Assembly (NCBI RefSeq): GCF_032271945.1
Contig: NZ_CP130319.1
Location: 1,569,001-1,633,000 of the forward strand
Length of the DNA stretch: 64,000 bases
Direction: 5' to 3'
DNA from: Paenibacillus sp. MBLB1832
GTDB lineage: Bacteria; Bacillota; Bacilli; Paenibacillales; NBRC-103111
A program made the position numbers and the translations under genes. Shown piece after piece: positions 18,262 to 27,386 of this stretch. The notes beneath the pieces were generated by a model that saw only the letters and a program-made list of their open reading frames with translations, did no database searches and was not told the origin of the DNA. How positions within the stretch are numbered: position 1 is the first letter of the stretch; each line of letters begins with the position of its first letter.

Positions 18262-18942
18262 ATGGATATTCTGACTATTTTTTTGCGTACGGTGCTCATT
18301 TATTTTGTTGTTTTCTTGATGCTCCGTATCATGGGGAAACGTGAAATAGGCAAGCTCTCACTGTTTGATCTCGTGATTTCCATCATGATTGCGGAAATTG
18401 CCGTTTTCGTTTTAGAGGACTCTGCGAAACCGCTCATGAGTGGACTTGTCCCCATGGCAACGCTTGTGCTGATCCAAGTCGTTATCGCGTATATTACGTT
18501 GAAAAGCCGAGCGGTCCGTTTGCTTTTCGATGGAAAGCCAAGTGTCTTAATCAACAAGGGTATGATTGATCGCGAGGAAATGAAGAAGCATCGCTATAAT
18601 TTGGATGATTTGATGCTGCAGCTTAGACAAAATAAAATTATGAATGTGGCTGACGTGGAATTTGCCATCCTGGAGCCTTCGGGGAAATTGAGCGTTGTGG
18701 AGAAGGAAGTCAAAGAGACAACGAATGCAAATCTGAAACCGAATGGGGCCATTCGGTATGAAGGACTGCCGCTGCCTCTCATCATGGATGGGAAAGTACA
18801 GGACGAGAATTTGGAGAAAATCGGTCAAACTCGCTTCTGGTTAAAGAACCAACTTCAGGATAGGGGAGCAAAGGATTTTAAAGAAATATTCTATTGTTCC
18901 ATTGACCATAGAGGGCGAATGTTTCTGGATCGTAAGCGCTGA
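18262..18942 (+). CDS. DUF421/YetF-type membrane protein (YrbG-like)
   Basis: A 226-residue protein with three N-terminal membrane helices (about residues 5-25, 35-52 and 58-80) and a soluble C-terminal part containing GKPSVLINKGMID, YNLDDLMLQLRQ and VEFAILEPSGKLSV, all family landmarks. YetF relatives accompany spore germination and lipid functions, but the biochemical role is unknown. It occupies the place of yrbG next to spoVB in B. subtilis. GGGAGG precedes the ATG. It is convergent with spoVB, with 29 bp between stops. Confidence 0.85.
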   Translation: MDILTIFLRTVLIYFVVFLMLRIMGKREIGKLSLFDLVISIMIAEIAVFVLEDSAKPLMSGLVPMATLVLIQVVIAYITLKSRAVRLLFDGKPSVLINKGMIDREEMKKHRYNLDDLMLQLRQNKIMNVADVEFAILEPSGKLSVVEKEVKETTNANLKPNGAIRYEGLPLPLIMDGKVQDENLEKIGQTRFWLKNQLQDRGAKDFKEIFYCSIDHRGRMFLDRKR

Positions 18943-18971
18943 ATGTCAGAATGGCAGCTTATGCAGAGATG

Positions 18972-20543
18972 TTAGCGGATAATTTTCTTACCCATGTTCA
19001 GTAATCGGCTGATATCTTTGAGACTTATCAATTTGAACGTTGTTATAAAAAATATGTAGGATGCAATGCCAGCGAGCACGGAGGAAAGGAAGCGTACCCA
19101 GGTTAGTGAGATCCAAGGCGTATACATGAAGCAATAACTGACAAAGCCTGAGAGTATCATGGCTGCGCCAATTTTGCCGAAGGAGCTGCCCTCCATACGG
19201 AATTTTAGCAATCGAACAACACTGTTCCAATGAAGGAGAGTCACCAGCACGATATTGATATTAATCGCGAAGACAGCGCCATGAATGCCCAGTTCAGGCT
19301 TGCTGGCTAACCAGTAGATGAGAGCAAGCTTAACGGTTGACCCAATCAGCGTGTTAATTAGCGCGGCTCCTGGCTTATTCAAAGCCTGCAAGGCGGATTG
19401 CAATGGAGCTTGAAAATAAATGAAAATGGCGACGGGTGCCATCATTTTAAGCATAGCGCCGACATCAGGCTGGTTGTACATATAGGTGCAAATGGGTTCG
19501 GCAAGTACGAACATGAGGACAGCGAACGGAGCGCCTGTGACTAAAGCCAGCTTTAGCGATTGGTGGAGTCGATTGTGAATCGTTTTGATGTCTTTGCGCG
19601 CAGCCGCTTCACTCAATGAAGGGATCAGGCTTACTGAAAGCGACATAGTGAGTGCGCTGGGCAATAAAATGATGGGGATAATCATCCCCTGTAAAGCGCC
19701 GTACTGCGCTGTGGCGAGTGAGGTAGAGATGCCAGCTATAGCTAAGCTTTGCGCGATTAAAATGGATTCCAGCAAGTAAGAGCCTGCTCCGATTAGCTTG
19801 CTTCCTGTGATCGGGATCGAAATCCGCATGATTTTACGAAAATTTGATAGTCGTCCCATCCTTTTCGTTGTACCAATTTGCGCTGAAGGCAGACGCGGTG
19901 CTGATTTCTTGTCCCATTTGAAATGAATCGCCAGCACGGCAAGTCCACCGATTTCTCCAGCTAAAACACCAATCATCGCGCCTGCAGCGGCATACTCAAT
20001 GCCGTAAGGTACCATCATGTAGGAACACACTAATACCATGACAATCCGAATGAGTGTCTCGGTCGTTTGCGATGTAGCGGTAGGGATCATATTTTGCCGG
20101 CCTTGAAAATAGCCGCGATATACGGCGGAAACGCCTATAATGGGAATCATCGGACTCATGCATAGGAAGGTGTAGTAGACTCTGGAGTCAGTCAGAAGGT
20201 GACTAGTGATCCAAGATGCGCCCAAAAGGCAGACGGCTGTGAACACTAGGCTCAGTGAAGTCGTGACGGCTAAAGAAATGCGGAGAATACTCCGAATACG
20301 AGACTGGTTATTCTCAGCTTCTGCTTCGGCAATCAGTTTAGCAATGGCTACTGGAATCCCGCCTGTAATAATGGTGAGAATAACAGATAAGAAGGGCCAG
20401 CCCATATGATAAAGACCGATGCCTTCGGCTCCTATGACGCGCGGTAAAGTTATTCGGGGAATGAAGCCGAGAATCCGATTCAGAATACCGGCGGCTAGTA
20501 AGATCATGGTACCTCTAATAAACGACTGCTTGGTCACTGCCAT
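18972..20543 (-). CDS. spoVB: Stage V sporulation protein B, MOP-superfamily flippase
   Basis: A 523-residue polytopic protein with about fourteen membrane segments, typical of the MOP exporter superfamily. The N-terminus (SFIRGTMILLAAGILNRILGFIPRITLPR) and the GAEGIGLYHM segment are characteristic of SpoVB/YtgP-type flippases. SpoVB is needed for spore cortex synthesis and is thought to flip lipid-linked peptidoglycan precursors. Gene order (DUF421, spoVB, comN, secD) matches B. subtilis, which supports the orthology. It is divergent from comN. Confidence 0.88.
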   Translation of the reverse strand: MAVTKQSFIRGTMILLAAGILNRILGFIPRITLPRVIGAEGIGLYHMGWPFLSVILTIITGGIPVAIAKLIAEAEAENNQSRIRSILRISLAVTTSLSLVFTAVCLLGASWITSHLLTDSRVYYTFLCMSPMIPIIGVSAVYRGYFQGRQNMIPTATSQTTETLIRIVMVLVCSYMMVPYGIEYAAAGAMIGVLAGEIGGLAVLAIHFKWDKKSAPRLPSAQIGTTKRMGRLSNFRKIMRISIPITGSKLIGAGSYLLESILIAQSLAIAGISTSLATAQYGALQGMIIPIILLPSALTMSLSVSLIPSLSEAAARKDIKTIHNRLHQSLKLALVTGAPFAVLMFVLAEPICTYMYNQPDVGAMLKMMAPVAIFIYFQAPLQSALQALNKPGAALINTLIGSTVKLALIYWLASKPELGIHGAVFAININIVLVTLLHWNSVVRLLKFRMEGSSFGKIGAAMILSGFVSYCFMYTPWISLTWVRFLSSVLAGIASYIFFITTFKLISLKDISRLLNMGKKIIR

Positions 20544-20688
20544 ACCCTCTTCCGCTAACTGTCATATCTATGACTATGCGAGTGCGGGCCAAGCTCATGC
20601 TAAGATTTTGCGGACAAGATCAAGTTTGGCAGGAAAATACATAAGGGCTCACGAAATATTATATATTCGGCTTTTAGGAGGATCCCCC

Positions 20689-20973
20689 ATGAACGGCGAA
20701 CAGGATAAGAGGAGCGAAGAGGAGATTCCAGGTCTTTCGGATCATGAGCTTAACGAAGTCATCAAAAACTTGTGTTTAAGCAAAGTGGAGGAATTCATAC
20801 TTCTTGGTTACGATCATGTAACTGGCAAGGACATATGGGACTGCGTCAGTGAGAAGTATCGCAAAACAGGGATGCCCTCTCTCCACCAAGTTGTAAATGA
20901 CATCTTGTCGCTGAAATCAACACAGTTTATGAACTGGATGACGATAAGCATGTACAAAGGAGCCCAATTCTAA
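20689..20973 (+). CDS. comN: Post-transcriptional regulator, ComN/YrzD family
   Basis: A 94-residue soluble protein. The core reads NEVIKNLCLSKVEEFILLGY, then KDIWDCVSEKYRKTGMP and LHQVVNDILSLKSTQFMNWM, as in the ComN family. In B. subtilis ComN promotes expression of the comE operon and binds DivIVA. The ATG at 20689 has AGGAGG eight bases upstream. The frame is open well upstream, but that stretch lacks a ribosome site and covers the divergent spoVB promoter region. The terminator hairpin begins inside the last codons. Confidence 0.82.
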   Translation: MNGEQDKRSEEEIPGLSDHELNEVIKNLCLSKVEEFILLGYDHVTGKDIWDCVSEKYRKTGMPSLHQVVNDILSLKSTQFMNWMTISMYKGAQF

Positions 20974-20990
20974 GAATTGGGCTTTATTTT
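20961..20990 (+). terminator. Terminator overlapping the comN stop codon
   Basis: AGCCCAATTC and GAATTGGGCT form a perfect 10-bp stem whose three-base loop is exactly the TAA stop codon of comN. TTTATTTTA follows. Confidence 0.85.
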
Positions 20991-21009
20991 ACGTGCCATT
21001 TTAGTTAAA

Positions 21010-21038
21010 TTGACTCGTTTTTCAGACCTGGGTATAAT
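21010..21038 (+). promoter_or_regulatory. SigmaA promoter of secD
   Basis: TTGACT at 21010-21015 and TATAAT at 21033-21038 are separated by 17 bp. It lies 36 bp before the secD start and just after the comN terminator. Confidence 0.85.
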
Positions 21039-21073
21039 AGGCATATTGAGGATTGAAGGGAGACTAGCAAGAG

Positions 21074-22309
21074 ATGCTGGATTGGAAAAGAATTTCGTTC
21101 TTTTTTCTAACGGTAATCATAGTTCTTGGCGCTGTTGGTGTGACAAGCCCAAGTCTTGTTGACCGGATTAAGCTTGGATTGGATTTAAAAGGCGGGTTTG
21201 AGATTTTGTACACCGCAGAGCCTTTGACGGCTGGACAGCCGCTTACGAAGGAAACGCTTACGGAAGCAGCGGAGAGTCTTGCGAAACGTGCGGATACCCT
21301 GGGTGTTGCTGAACCAGAAGTATATCCTGAAGGATCAGACCGCATTCGTGTACGTCTGGCAGGTGTTGAGAACGAAGAGGAAGTTCGTACGCTGATGTCC
21401 AAGCCTTCTGTATTGACGTTCAGAGGTCCAGATGGCACTGTGTACATGAATGGAACAGATTTTGTTGAGAACGCAGCGAAATTAAGCTACGATCCCAACA
21501 CGAAGCAACCGATTGTTGAAATTAAAATGAAGAGCAGAGAGAAGTTCAAAGAAGTTACAACTAAACTTACGGGAAGCACACTTTCCATTTATTTGGATGA
21601 CGATTTGAAATCCACGGCGTCTGTTAATTTCCCAATCGACAGCGATTCCGCGATCATTACACAAACAAGTGTGACAGAAGCAACAAAAGTAGCGAAAATG
21701 ATTAACTTAGGTGCAATGCCGTTGAAATTAACGGAAAAGTACATCCAACGTGTCGACGCTACATTAGGGAAAGCTTCCTTACAAGAAACAGCTAGAGCGG
21801 GATTAATTGCTTCGGTATTAATTTTCCTATTCATGGTTCTATACTACCGAGTGCCTGGTCTTGTTGCTGCGTTTACGCTAATTACATATGTATGGGTATT
21901 GCTAGCGATATTTGACTTTATGAATGCGACATTGACGCTTCCTGGTATTGCGGCCCTCGTCTTGGGCGCAGGGATGGCTGTCGATGCGAATATTATTACG
22001 TACGAACGGATTCGTGAAGAAATTCGTGCAGGCAAAAGCATTTTGTCTTCCTTGAAAGCTGGGACGAAGCATTCCTTCCGTACGATCATGGATGCGAATG
22101 TCACGAACTTAATTGCGGGTATCGTGCTTTACTATGTCGGTAACGGCGCCATTCGCGGGTTCGCGGTTATCACCATGATGAGTATTATTATCTCTATCGC
22201 AACGAACGTTCTGTTCTCCAGATGGCTGTTGCATCTCATTATCCGAGGTAATTTGCTGAAGAAGCCAAGTTATTTCGGTGTGAAGGAGGCAGACATCCGT
22301 GAACTCTAA
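21074..22309 (+). CDS. secD: Protein translocase subunit SecD
   Basis: A 411-residue RND-type membrane protein that uses the proton gradient to aid late steps of Sec export. It has an N-terminal helix, the LGLDLKGGFEILY motif, a periplasm-equivalent P1 domain, and five C-terminal helices with MAVDANIITYERIREE (the D-motif region). Unlike B. subtilis, where SecDF is one polypeptide, SecD and SecF are separate here. secF starts 11 bases before the secD stop, giving coupled translation. Confidence 0.95.
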   Translation: MLDWKRISFFFLTVIIVLGAVGVTSPSLVDRIKLGLDLKGGFEILYTAEPLTAGQPLTKETLTEAAESLAKRADTLGVAEPEVYPEGSDRIRVRLAGVENEEEVRTLMSKPSVLTFRGPDGTVYMNGTDFVENAAKLSYDPNTKQPIVEIKMKSREKFKEVTTKLTGSTLSIYLDDDLKSTASVNFPIDSDSAIITQTSVTEATKVAKMINLGAMPLKLTEKYIQRVDATLGKASLQETARAGLIASVLIFLFMVLYYRVPGLVAAFTLITYVWVLLAIFDFMNATLTLPGIAALVLGAGMAVDANIITYERIREEIRAGKSILSSLKAGTKHSFRTIMDANVTNLIAGIVLYYVGNGAIRGFAVITMMSIIISIATNVLFSRWLLHLIIRGNLLKKPSYFGVKEADIREL

Positions 22310-23225
22310 GAAACGTTTTGATTTTGTTAAAAATCGTAATAAATTTTTCATCGTATCTGCCATTCTCCTGATTGTGGGCTTGGTGATGATCTTAACTTCA
22401 GGAATGAATTTTGGTGTTGATTTCAAGGCGGGAACAAACATTGATCTCGTCGTAGGCAAGAAATTGGATACTGTGAAGGTCGAAGAGATACTTCAGGGTC
22501 TTAACACCAGCGGTGATGTGAAATCCAAATATGCCGATCCGACCATTGGCGGCAATAATAGTGACCGCGTCTCCATTCGTTTCGATGATGTTTTGGACGA
22601 TGCGACTGTGGACAAGATTCAGAAAGCTTTTGCAACGGCTTATAGTGCAGAAGTTTCGAAGGAAGTTAATACGGTTGACCCGCAGCTTGCCAAAGAATTA
22701 TTAATGAAAGCTGTGTATGCCGTTGCGATTTCAAGCGTATTGATTTGCTTATACGTGAGCATTCGTTTCGAATGGCGGTTCGCGTTTGCCGCGATTATTG
22801 CCATCCTGCATGATGCCTTTATGGTTATCGCTGTGTTCGCGATCTTCCGCTTGGAAGTCAACCTTCCGTTCCTTGCGGCGGTATTGACGACAATCGGTTA
22901 CTCCATCAATGATAAAATCGTTATTTTTGACCGTATTCGTGAGAATTTACGATTTGCGAAGCTTAAGACGGATGAAGATCTGGTTGCGCTCGTAAACGAT
23001 AGTATTTGGCAAACGATGGCGCGTAACATCAATACGGTTCTCGTTGTATTGATAGCGGCAGGCTGCTTATACATTTTCGGAAGCGAGTCGATTAAGCTGT
23101 TCGCCTTGGCGAAGTTGATTGGTTTGACGAGCGGTGCATACTCCTCGATCTTTATTGCATGTTCGCTTTGGTATTTATTCAAAAGAAGATCACTTGCTAG
23201 TTCTAAAAAGAAAGCTGCAGCGTAA
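22299..23225 (+). CDS. secF: Protein translocase subunit SecF
   Basis: A 308-residue partner of SecD. It starts with KKRFDFVKNRNKFF and helix 1, has MNFGVDFKAGTNID before the extracytoplasmic loop, and ends with helices carrying TTIGYSINDKIVIFDRIREN, the SecF counterpart of the SecD D-motif. The GTG start at 22299 overlaps secD and has AAGGAGG upstream. The C-terminus is short and basic. Confidence 0.95.
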   Translation: MNSKKRFDFVKNRNKFFIVSAILLIVGLVMILTSGMNFGVDFKAGTNIDLVVGKKLDTVKVEEILQGLNTSGDVKSKYADPTIGGNNSDRVSIRFDDVLDDATVDKIQKAFATAYSAEVSKEVNTVDPQLAKELLMKAVYAVAISSVLICLYVSIRFEWRFAFAAIIAILHDAFMVIAVFAIFRLEVNLPFLAAVLTTIGYSINDKIVIFDRIRENLRFAKLKTDEDLVALVNDSIWQTMARNINTVLVVLIAAGCLYIFGSESIKLFALAKLIGLTSGAYSSIFIACSLWYLFKRRSLASSKKKAAA

Positions 23226-23290
23226 TAACCATAATAATCGGCCGCGTGATTGTTGCGCGGCCTTTGTATCCGTTCGGGGGGAATGTCCGC

Positions 23291-24244
23291 ATGAAAGACG
23301 AGGGTCTGCACAAAATTGAAGCCACACTTTGGGTGGGCCTTTTCCTCCTCATCATAGTGGTGTGTCTGAATGGAGCTTTTGGCTACCAGGCAGCTAGTCA
23401 TGCCATGCTCGCGTTTTCAGCACAAACGGCTTCGGGTGCATGTTTGTTAGCAGTTGTTATCATGAGGATGAGAACAATGAAAGTATCAGTTTCAGCCTCC
23501 GTTGTTCGTGAGTTGAATCGGAAAGTATCCTTGGGCACGATTCTGTTAGCTGTGACCATCATGGTGATCGGCGCCGAGATGGGGCTGACTTCGATCAAGT
23601 CATTTTTCCACCTAGGTGAAGCAGAACGCTCCTTAAATACAGTAATTGTTCTACTATTGTCCATTCTGACAAGGAAATTGCTTTATCATAATTTAGAGAA
23701 ATTTGGAAAACGATTTGGGACACAGGCATTCATTTCCAATATACGAAGTCCGCGATTCAATATATACTCATCTTTTGTGGCTTTGCTCGCGCTTATGATT
23801 GCAGTGGCAGGGGAGCATGTAGGGGTTTTAGCTTTAGGGTATGCGGACCCCATCGCTGCACTAATTATTGCATGTTTTATCATAATCAAAGGGTACAATT
23901 TAGTAAGAAAAACGTTGACTGCACTAGCAGATACGACGCTGAACGCGGAAGATATCGCTGACTTCCTTGAGGTCGTTCAGAGGATACACGGCGTAATCAC
24001 CGTGGATGATTTGAGCGCAAGAGAGCACGGCCATTACGTGGTCATTGAAATGACGATCAGCGTTAATCCGAGGCTATCCGTCTGGGAAGGCCAAGAGGTT
24101 TCGAAGAAGATCAAACAACAACTGATGAAGCAATATCAGCATGTATCGGACGTGTTCATCCATGTGAATCCTTACGATGCAGGCTATCCGTACAAACAAC
24201 ATGCAGATACGGAATTGACCGAGCTTCCATCTGTTTTACATTAA
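23291..24244 (+). CDS. CDF-like membrane protein lacking canonical metal ligands
   Basis: A 317-residue protein with the layout of a cation diffusion facilitator: six membrane segments and a C-terminal cytosolic domain (about residues 225-300) with IHGVITVDDLSAREHG and SDVFIHVNP. The four acidic or His residues of transport site A are not where expected. Helix 2 reads MLAFSAQTASG where family members have D/H-x3-D, and helix 5 reads FNIYSS where they have H-x3-D. It may transport by another route or act only as a sensor. The ATG at 23291 follows a G-rich ribosome site; it is 65 bp after secF and 26 bp before recJ, so probably cotranscribed. Confidence 0.7.
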   Translation: MKDEGLHKIEATLWVGLFLLIIVVCLNGAFGYQAASHAMLAFSAQTASGACLLAVVIMRMRTMKVSVSASVVRELNRKVSLGTILLAVTIMVIGAEMGLTSIKSFFHLGEAERSLNTVIVLLLSILTRKLLYHNLEKFGKRFGTQAFISNIRSPRFNIYSSFVALLALMIAVAGEHVGVLALGYADPIAALIIACFIIIKGYNLVRKTLTALADTTLNAEDIADFLEVVQRIHGVITVDDLSAREHGHYVVIEMTISVNPRLSVWEGQEVSKKIKQQLMKQYQHVSDVFIHVNPYDAGYPYKQHADTELTELPSVLH

Positions 24245-24270
24245 AGTTACCGCTGAGGAGGACACATTAC

Positions 24271-26685
24271 GTGTTAGCACCGAAAGCAAGATGGAGCGCC
24301 CCACATGTCGATGAAGAACTTGTTGAGTCTCTCGTCCGAGAGCTCCAAATTGACCCGCTCGTAGCTCGTATTCTCGTGCTTCGAGATATCCGCAGCGTGC
24401 CGGAAGCCAAACAATTTATGCAAGGCGGGATCGAGGATTTCCATGATCCCTTTTTACTTGACGGGATGTTTCCTGCGATTGAACGAATTCGCACAGCACT
24501 GCAAAAGAACGAATTGATTCGCATTTACGGTGACTATGACGCAGATGGGGTCAGCTCTACGTCCTTAATGGCACATTTGCTGCGAGGGTTAGGGGCACAC
24601 TTTGATACATACATCCCTCACCGTATACGGGAAGGCTATGGATTAAATCGTGGAGCTCTTACATTGGCGAAGGAACAAGGCGTTGGGCTGATCATCACAG
24701 TTGACACGGGGATTAGCGCAGCACAGGAAATTGCCTATGCGCATGAGCTTGGCTTAGATGTGATCGTGACGGATCATCATGAGCCGCCTGAGATATTGCC
24801 GGATTGCTTAGCGGTTATTAATCCGAAAAAGCCAAGCTGCAACTACCCCTACAAGCTATTAGCGGGTGTAGGCGTTGCTTTTAAGCTCGCACATGCGTTG
24901 CTGGGGCGCTTTCCAGAAGAGTTGCTTGAATTTGCAGCATTAGGAACGGTCGCTGATTTAATGCCACTAACGGGTGAGAATCGGTTAATTGTCAAAATGG
25001 GGCTAGCCCGGATGCAGAATTCCGAATACGTTGGCTTCCGCTCACTGATCGCTGTCTCTGGCATCGATAAGAAAGAAGTGACTGCGGGGCATATCGGTTT
25101 CTCGCTCGCGCCCAAAATCAATGCAAGCGGTCGACTCGAAGCGGCGGACATTGCGGTCAAGCTGCTAACCACCTCAGATGCCAAGGAAGCGGAGCAAATC
25201 GCCTTCGAATTGGATATGTTGAATAGAGAGCGTCAACAAATCGTAGAGGATATGGTGCAAGAAGCTTTCGCGATGGCAGATGCCCAGAGAGAGAAAGGCT
25301 TGGATAAAGTAATCCTCGTTGCAAAGGAACAGTGGAACGTGGGCGTAGTTGGCATTGTCGCCTCCAAAATCGTAGAGAAATACTATCGTCCCGCTCTAGT
25401 TCTAAGCATTGATCCAGAGAAAGGCATGGCCAAAGGCTCAGCTCGTTCCATTGCCGGCTTTGATTTGCATAAAGCGTTAACCTCATGCCACGAGTTGCTC
25501 GACCACTATGGCGGTCACCAAGCGGCTGCCGGGATGAGCTTAAATAGCGCTAACCTTGAGAATTTCGCGATTAGATTGAACGAGCTTGCAGCGGCAAGCT
25601 TAACCGAGCAAGATTACATTCCTATTTTGCGTGTCGATAATGCATGTTCTTTAGCGGATGTTCCGATTAAAAGCATTGAAGGGCTGGAGCAACTTGCTCC
25701 ATTTGGCATGGGAAATCCATCACCCAAATTTATGTTTACGGAACTAGAGTTATCCGACATTCGCACAATGGGTAAGGAAAAGCAGCATCTAAAGCTCGGA
25801 CTTTCTCAGACACAGGATGAAATCAGTTGCTCCGTAGAAGCTGTTGCGTTCGGGAAAGGGAATCTAGCTTCGCTCATTGCGCCATCGGCAAAAGTGGATG
25901 TGCTGGGCGAACTCTCGATCAACGAATGGAATGGTGTTCGGAAGCCGCAAATCATTATGCAGGATTTACGAATTCCGCATAAACAAGTGTTTGATTGGCG
26001 GGGAACGGGGCAACTACATCTGAAGCTGGCTTCGCTTGAAGCGAACCTTCAGGGGGGCGCCTTCCAGCAGAGTTCTACAGGGATCGTCCTCTTCGATGAG
26101 GCGGATGAAGTCCTATTCCAGTCAACTGCTGAGCAAATTGGCGATCATATCCCTTATTGGATTGTCCAGGATACGGAGCAAGTGAAGCCTGGCAATCATG
26201 CGGCGAGTACGATGGTTCTGGGCGAGATACAAGATCTTATCTTGTATACGCTGCCTCGTCAACTAGACAGTCTGAGGGCGGTATTGCGGCAAGCGACAGG
26301 TATGATGCGCTGTTATCCCGTTTTTGCAGAGCTGGGCCAAGACCTTGGCAACACGCTGCCTTCACGAGAAATGTTCAAAATGATTTACGCCATCTTGCAG
26401 AAAGAGAAATCACTAGAACTGCAAGATACCCGCATCATGAGCTCACTCAGTAAGCGGTCTGGCCTATCACCTGCTATGATTCATTTTATTATTGCTGTCT
26501 TTGAAGAGTTAGAATTTGTTGTCAAACATGATAATATGGTTACGATGAGCACTTCGCCAGCTAAGCGAGATTTATCGACATCCCGGTTGTACCAGCATCG
26601 ATTGCATCGACAAGAAGTTGAAGCCATTGTTATGTATTCTTCAGCAAAAGAGCTGGAGCAATGGATCGCTGATCACATAAAATAA
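24271..26685 (+). CDS. recJ: Single-stranded-DNA-specific exonuclease RecJ
   Basis: An 804-residue 5'-3' exonuclease acting in recombination and mismatch repair. DHH-family motifs are visible: IYGDYDADGVSSTSLM (about residues 87-100), TVDTGISA, VTDHHEPP (about 168), and the DHHA1 motif GGHQAAAGMS (about 413). An OB-like middle domain follows, then a ~200-residue C-terminal extension common in Bacillales RecJ. The start is GTG with GAGGAGG upstream. apt begins 26 bases after the stop. Confidence 0.95.
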   Translation: MLAPKARWSAPHVDEELVESLVRELQIDPLVARILVLRDIRSVPEAKQFMQGGIEDFHDPFLLDGMFPAIERIRTALQKNELIRIYGDYDADGVSSTSLMAHLLRGLGAHFDTYIPHRIREGYGLNRGALTLAKEQGVGLIITVDTGISAAQEIAYAHELGLDVIVTDHHEPPEILPDCLAVINPKKPSCNYPYKLLAGVGVAFKLAHALLGRFPEELLEFAALGTVADLMPLTGENRLIVKMGLARMQNSEYVGFRSLIAVSGIDKKEVTAGHIGFSLAPKINASGRLEAADIAVKLLTTSDAKEAEQIAFELDMLNRERQQIVEDMVQEAFAMADAQREKGLDKVILVAKEQWNVGVVGIVASKIVEKYYRPALVLSIDPEKGMAKGSARSIAGFDLHKALTSCHELLDHYGGHQAAAGMSLNSANLENFAIRLNELAAASLTEQDYIPILRVDNACSLADVPIKSIEGLEQLAPFGMGNPSPKFMFTELELSDIRTMGKEKQHLKLGLSQTQDEISCSVEAVAFGKGNLASLIAPSAKVDVLGELSINEWNGVRKPQIIMQDLRIPHKQVFDWRGTGQLHLKLASLEANLQGGAFQQSSTGIVLFDEADEVLFQSTAEQIGDHIPYWIVQDTEQVKPGNHAASTMVLGEIQDLILYTLPRQLDSLRAVLRQATGMMRCYPVFAELGQDLGNTLPSREMFKMIYAILQKEKSLELQDTRIMSSLSKRSGLSPAMIHFIIAVFEELEFVVKHDNMVTMSTSPAKRDLSTSRLYQHRLHRQEVEAIVMYSSAKELEQWIADHIK

Positions 26686-26711
26686 TGATTATTTACATTG
26701 GAGGAAATCAA

Positions 26712-27224
26712 ATGAATTTCAAAGAGTATATCCGCGTTATCCCGGACTTCCCACAGCCAGGCATCCGTTTCAAAGACATCACGACCCTATTGCAAAATGG
26801 GCCTGTCTACAAAGAAGCGATTGAACAATTGAGACAATTAGTGAAAGACAAGGAAATCGACGTGATCGCGGGTCCGGAAGCACGCGGATTCGTCATTGGT
26901 GCGCCACTTGCTTGTGCGCTAGGGGTTGGCTTTATTCCAATTCGTAAAAGCGGCAAATTGCCTGGAGAAACGATTGAAGCAGACTACGCGCTTGAGTATG
27001 GCAAGGATAAGCTTGCTATGCACAAAGATGCGATTAAGCCTGGTCAAAAAGTACTGATCGCTGACGATTTACTAGCAACTGGTGGTACAATTCAGACGTC
27101 CATTGATTTAATTAAACAACTAGGCGGCGAAATTGTGGGAGCGGCTTTCTTAATTGAGCTTTCCTATTTGGACGGTCGTAGTAAATTTGATGGTTTGGAT
27201 GTTGTATCTTTGGTTCAATACTAA
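26712..27224 (+). CDS. apt: Adenine phosphoribosyltransferase
   Basis: The 170-residue enzyme salvages adenine with PRPP to form AMP. It starts MNFKEYIRVIPDFPQPGI; the PRPP-binding motif VLIADDLLATGGT is intact, and GPEARGFVIGAPLA is the family loop. The ATG at 26712 has TTGGAGG upstream. An earlier in-frame ATG at 26685 overlaps the recJ stop and lacks a site. In B. subtilis recJ-apt-relA are likewise adjacent. Its own terminator separates it from relA. Confidence 0.96.
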   Translation: MNFKEYIRVIPDFPQPGIRFKDITTLLQNGPVYKEAIEQLRQLVKDKEIDVIAGPEARGFVIGAPLACALGVGFIPIRKSGKLPGETIEADYALEYGKDKLAMHKDAIKPGQKVLIADDLLATGGTIQTSIDLIKQLGGEIVGAAFLIELSYLDGRSKFDGLDVVSLVQY

Positions 27225-27234
27225 GAGAGCGTTG

Positions 27235-27269
27235 GAGAATCGAATGTTCGTTATTCGATTCTCTTTTTC
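27235..27269 (+). terminator. Terminator after apt
   Basis: GAGAATCGAAT pairs with ATTCGATTCTC and is followed by TTTTTC. Confidence 0.85.
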
Positions 27270-27386
27270 ATAGCAATTCGGCTAGGGATGATGCAATTTG
27301 TCGAAAGCAAGTACGTGAATAGTTGACGAGGGGCCTGACTTGCAGGCATAATGGATAAAAATCGACTAAAGGGAATGGGTAGATGC

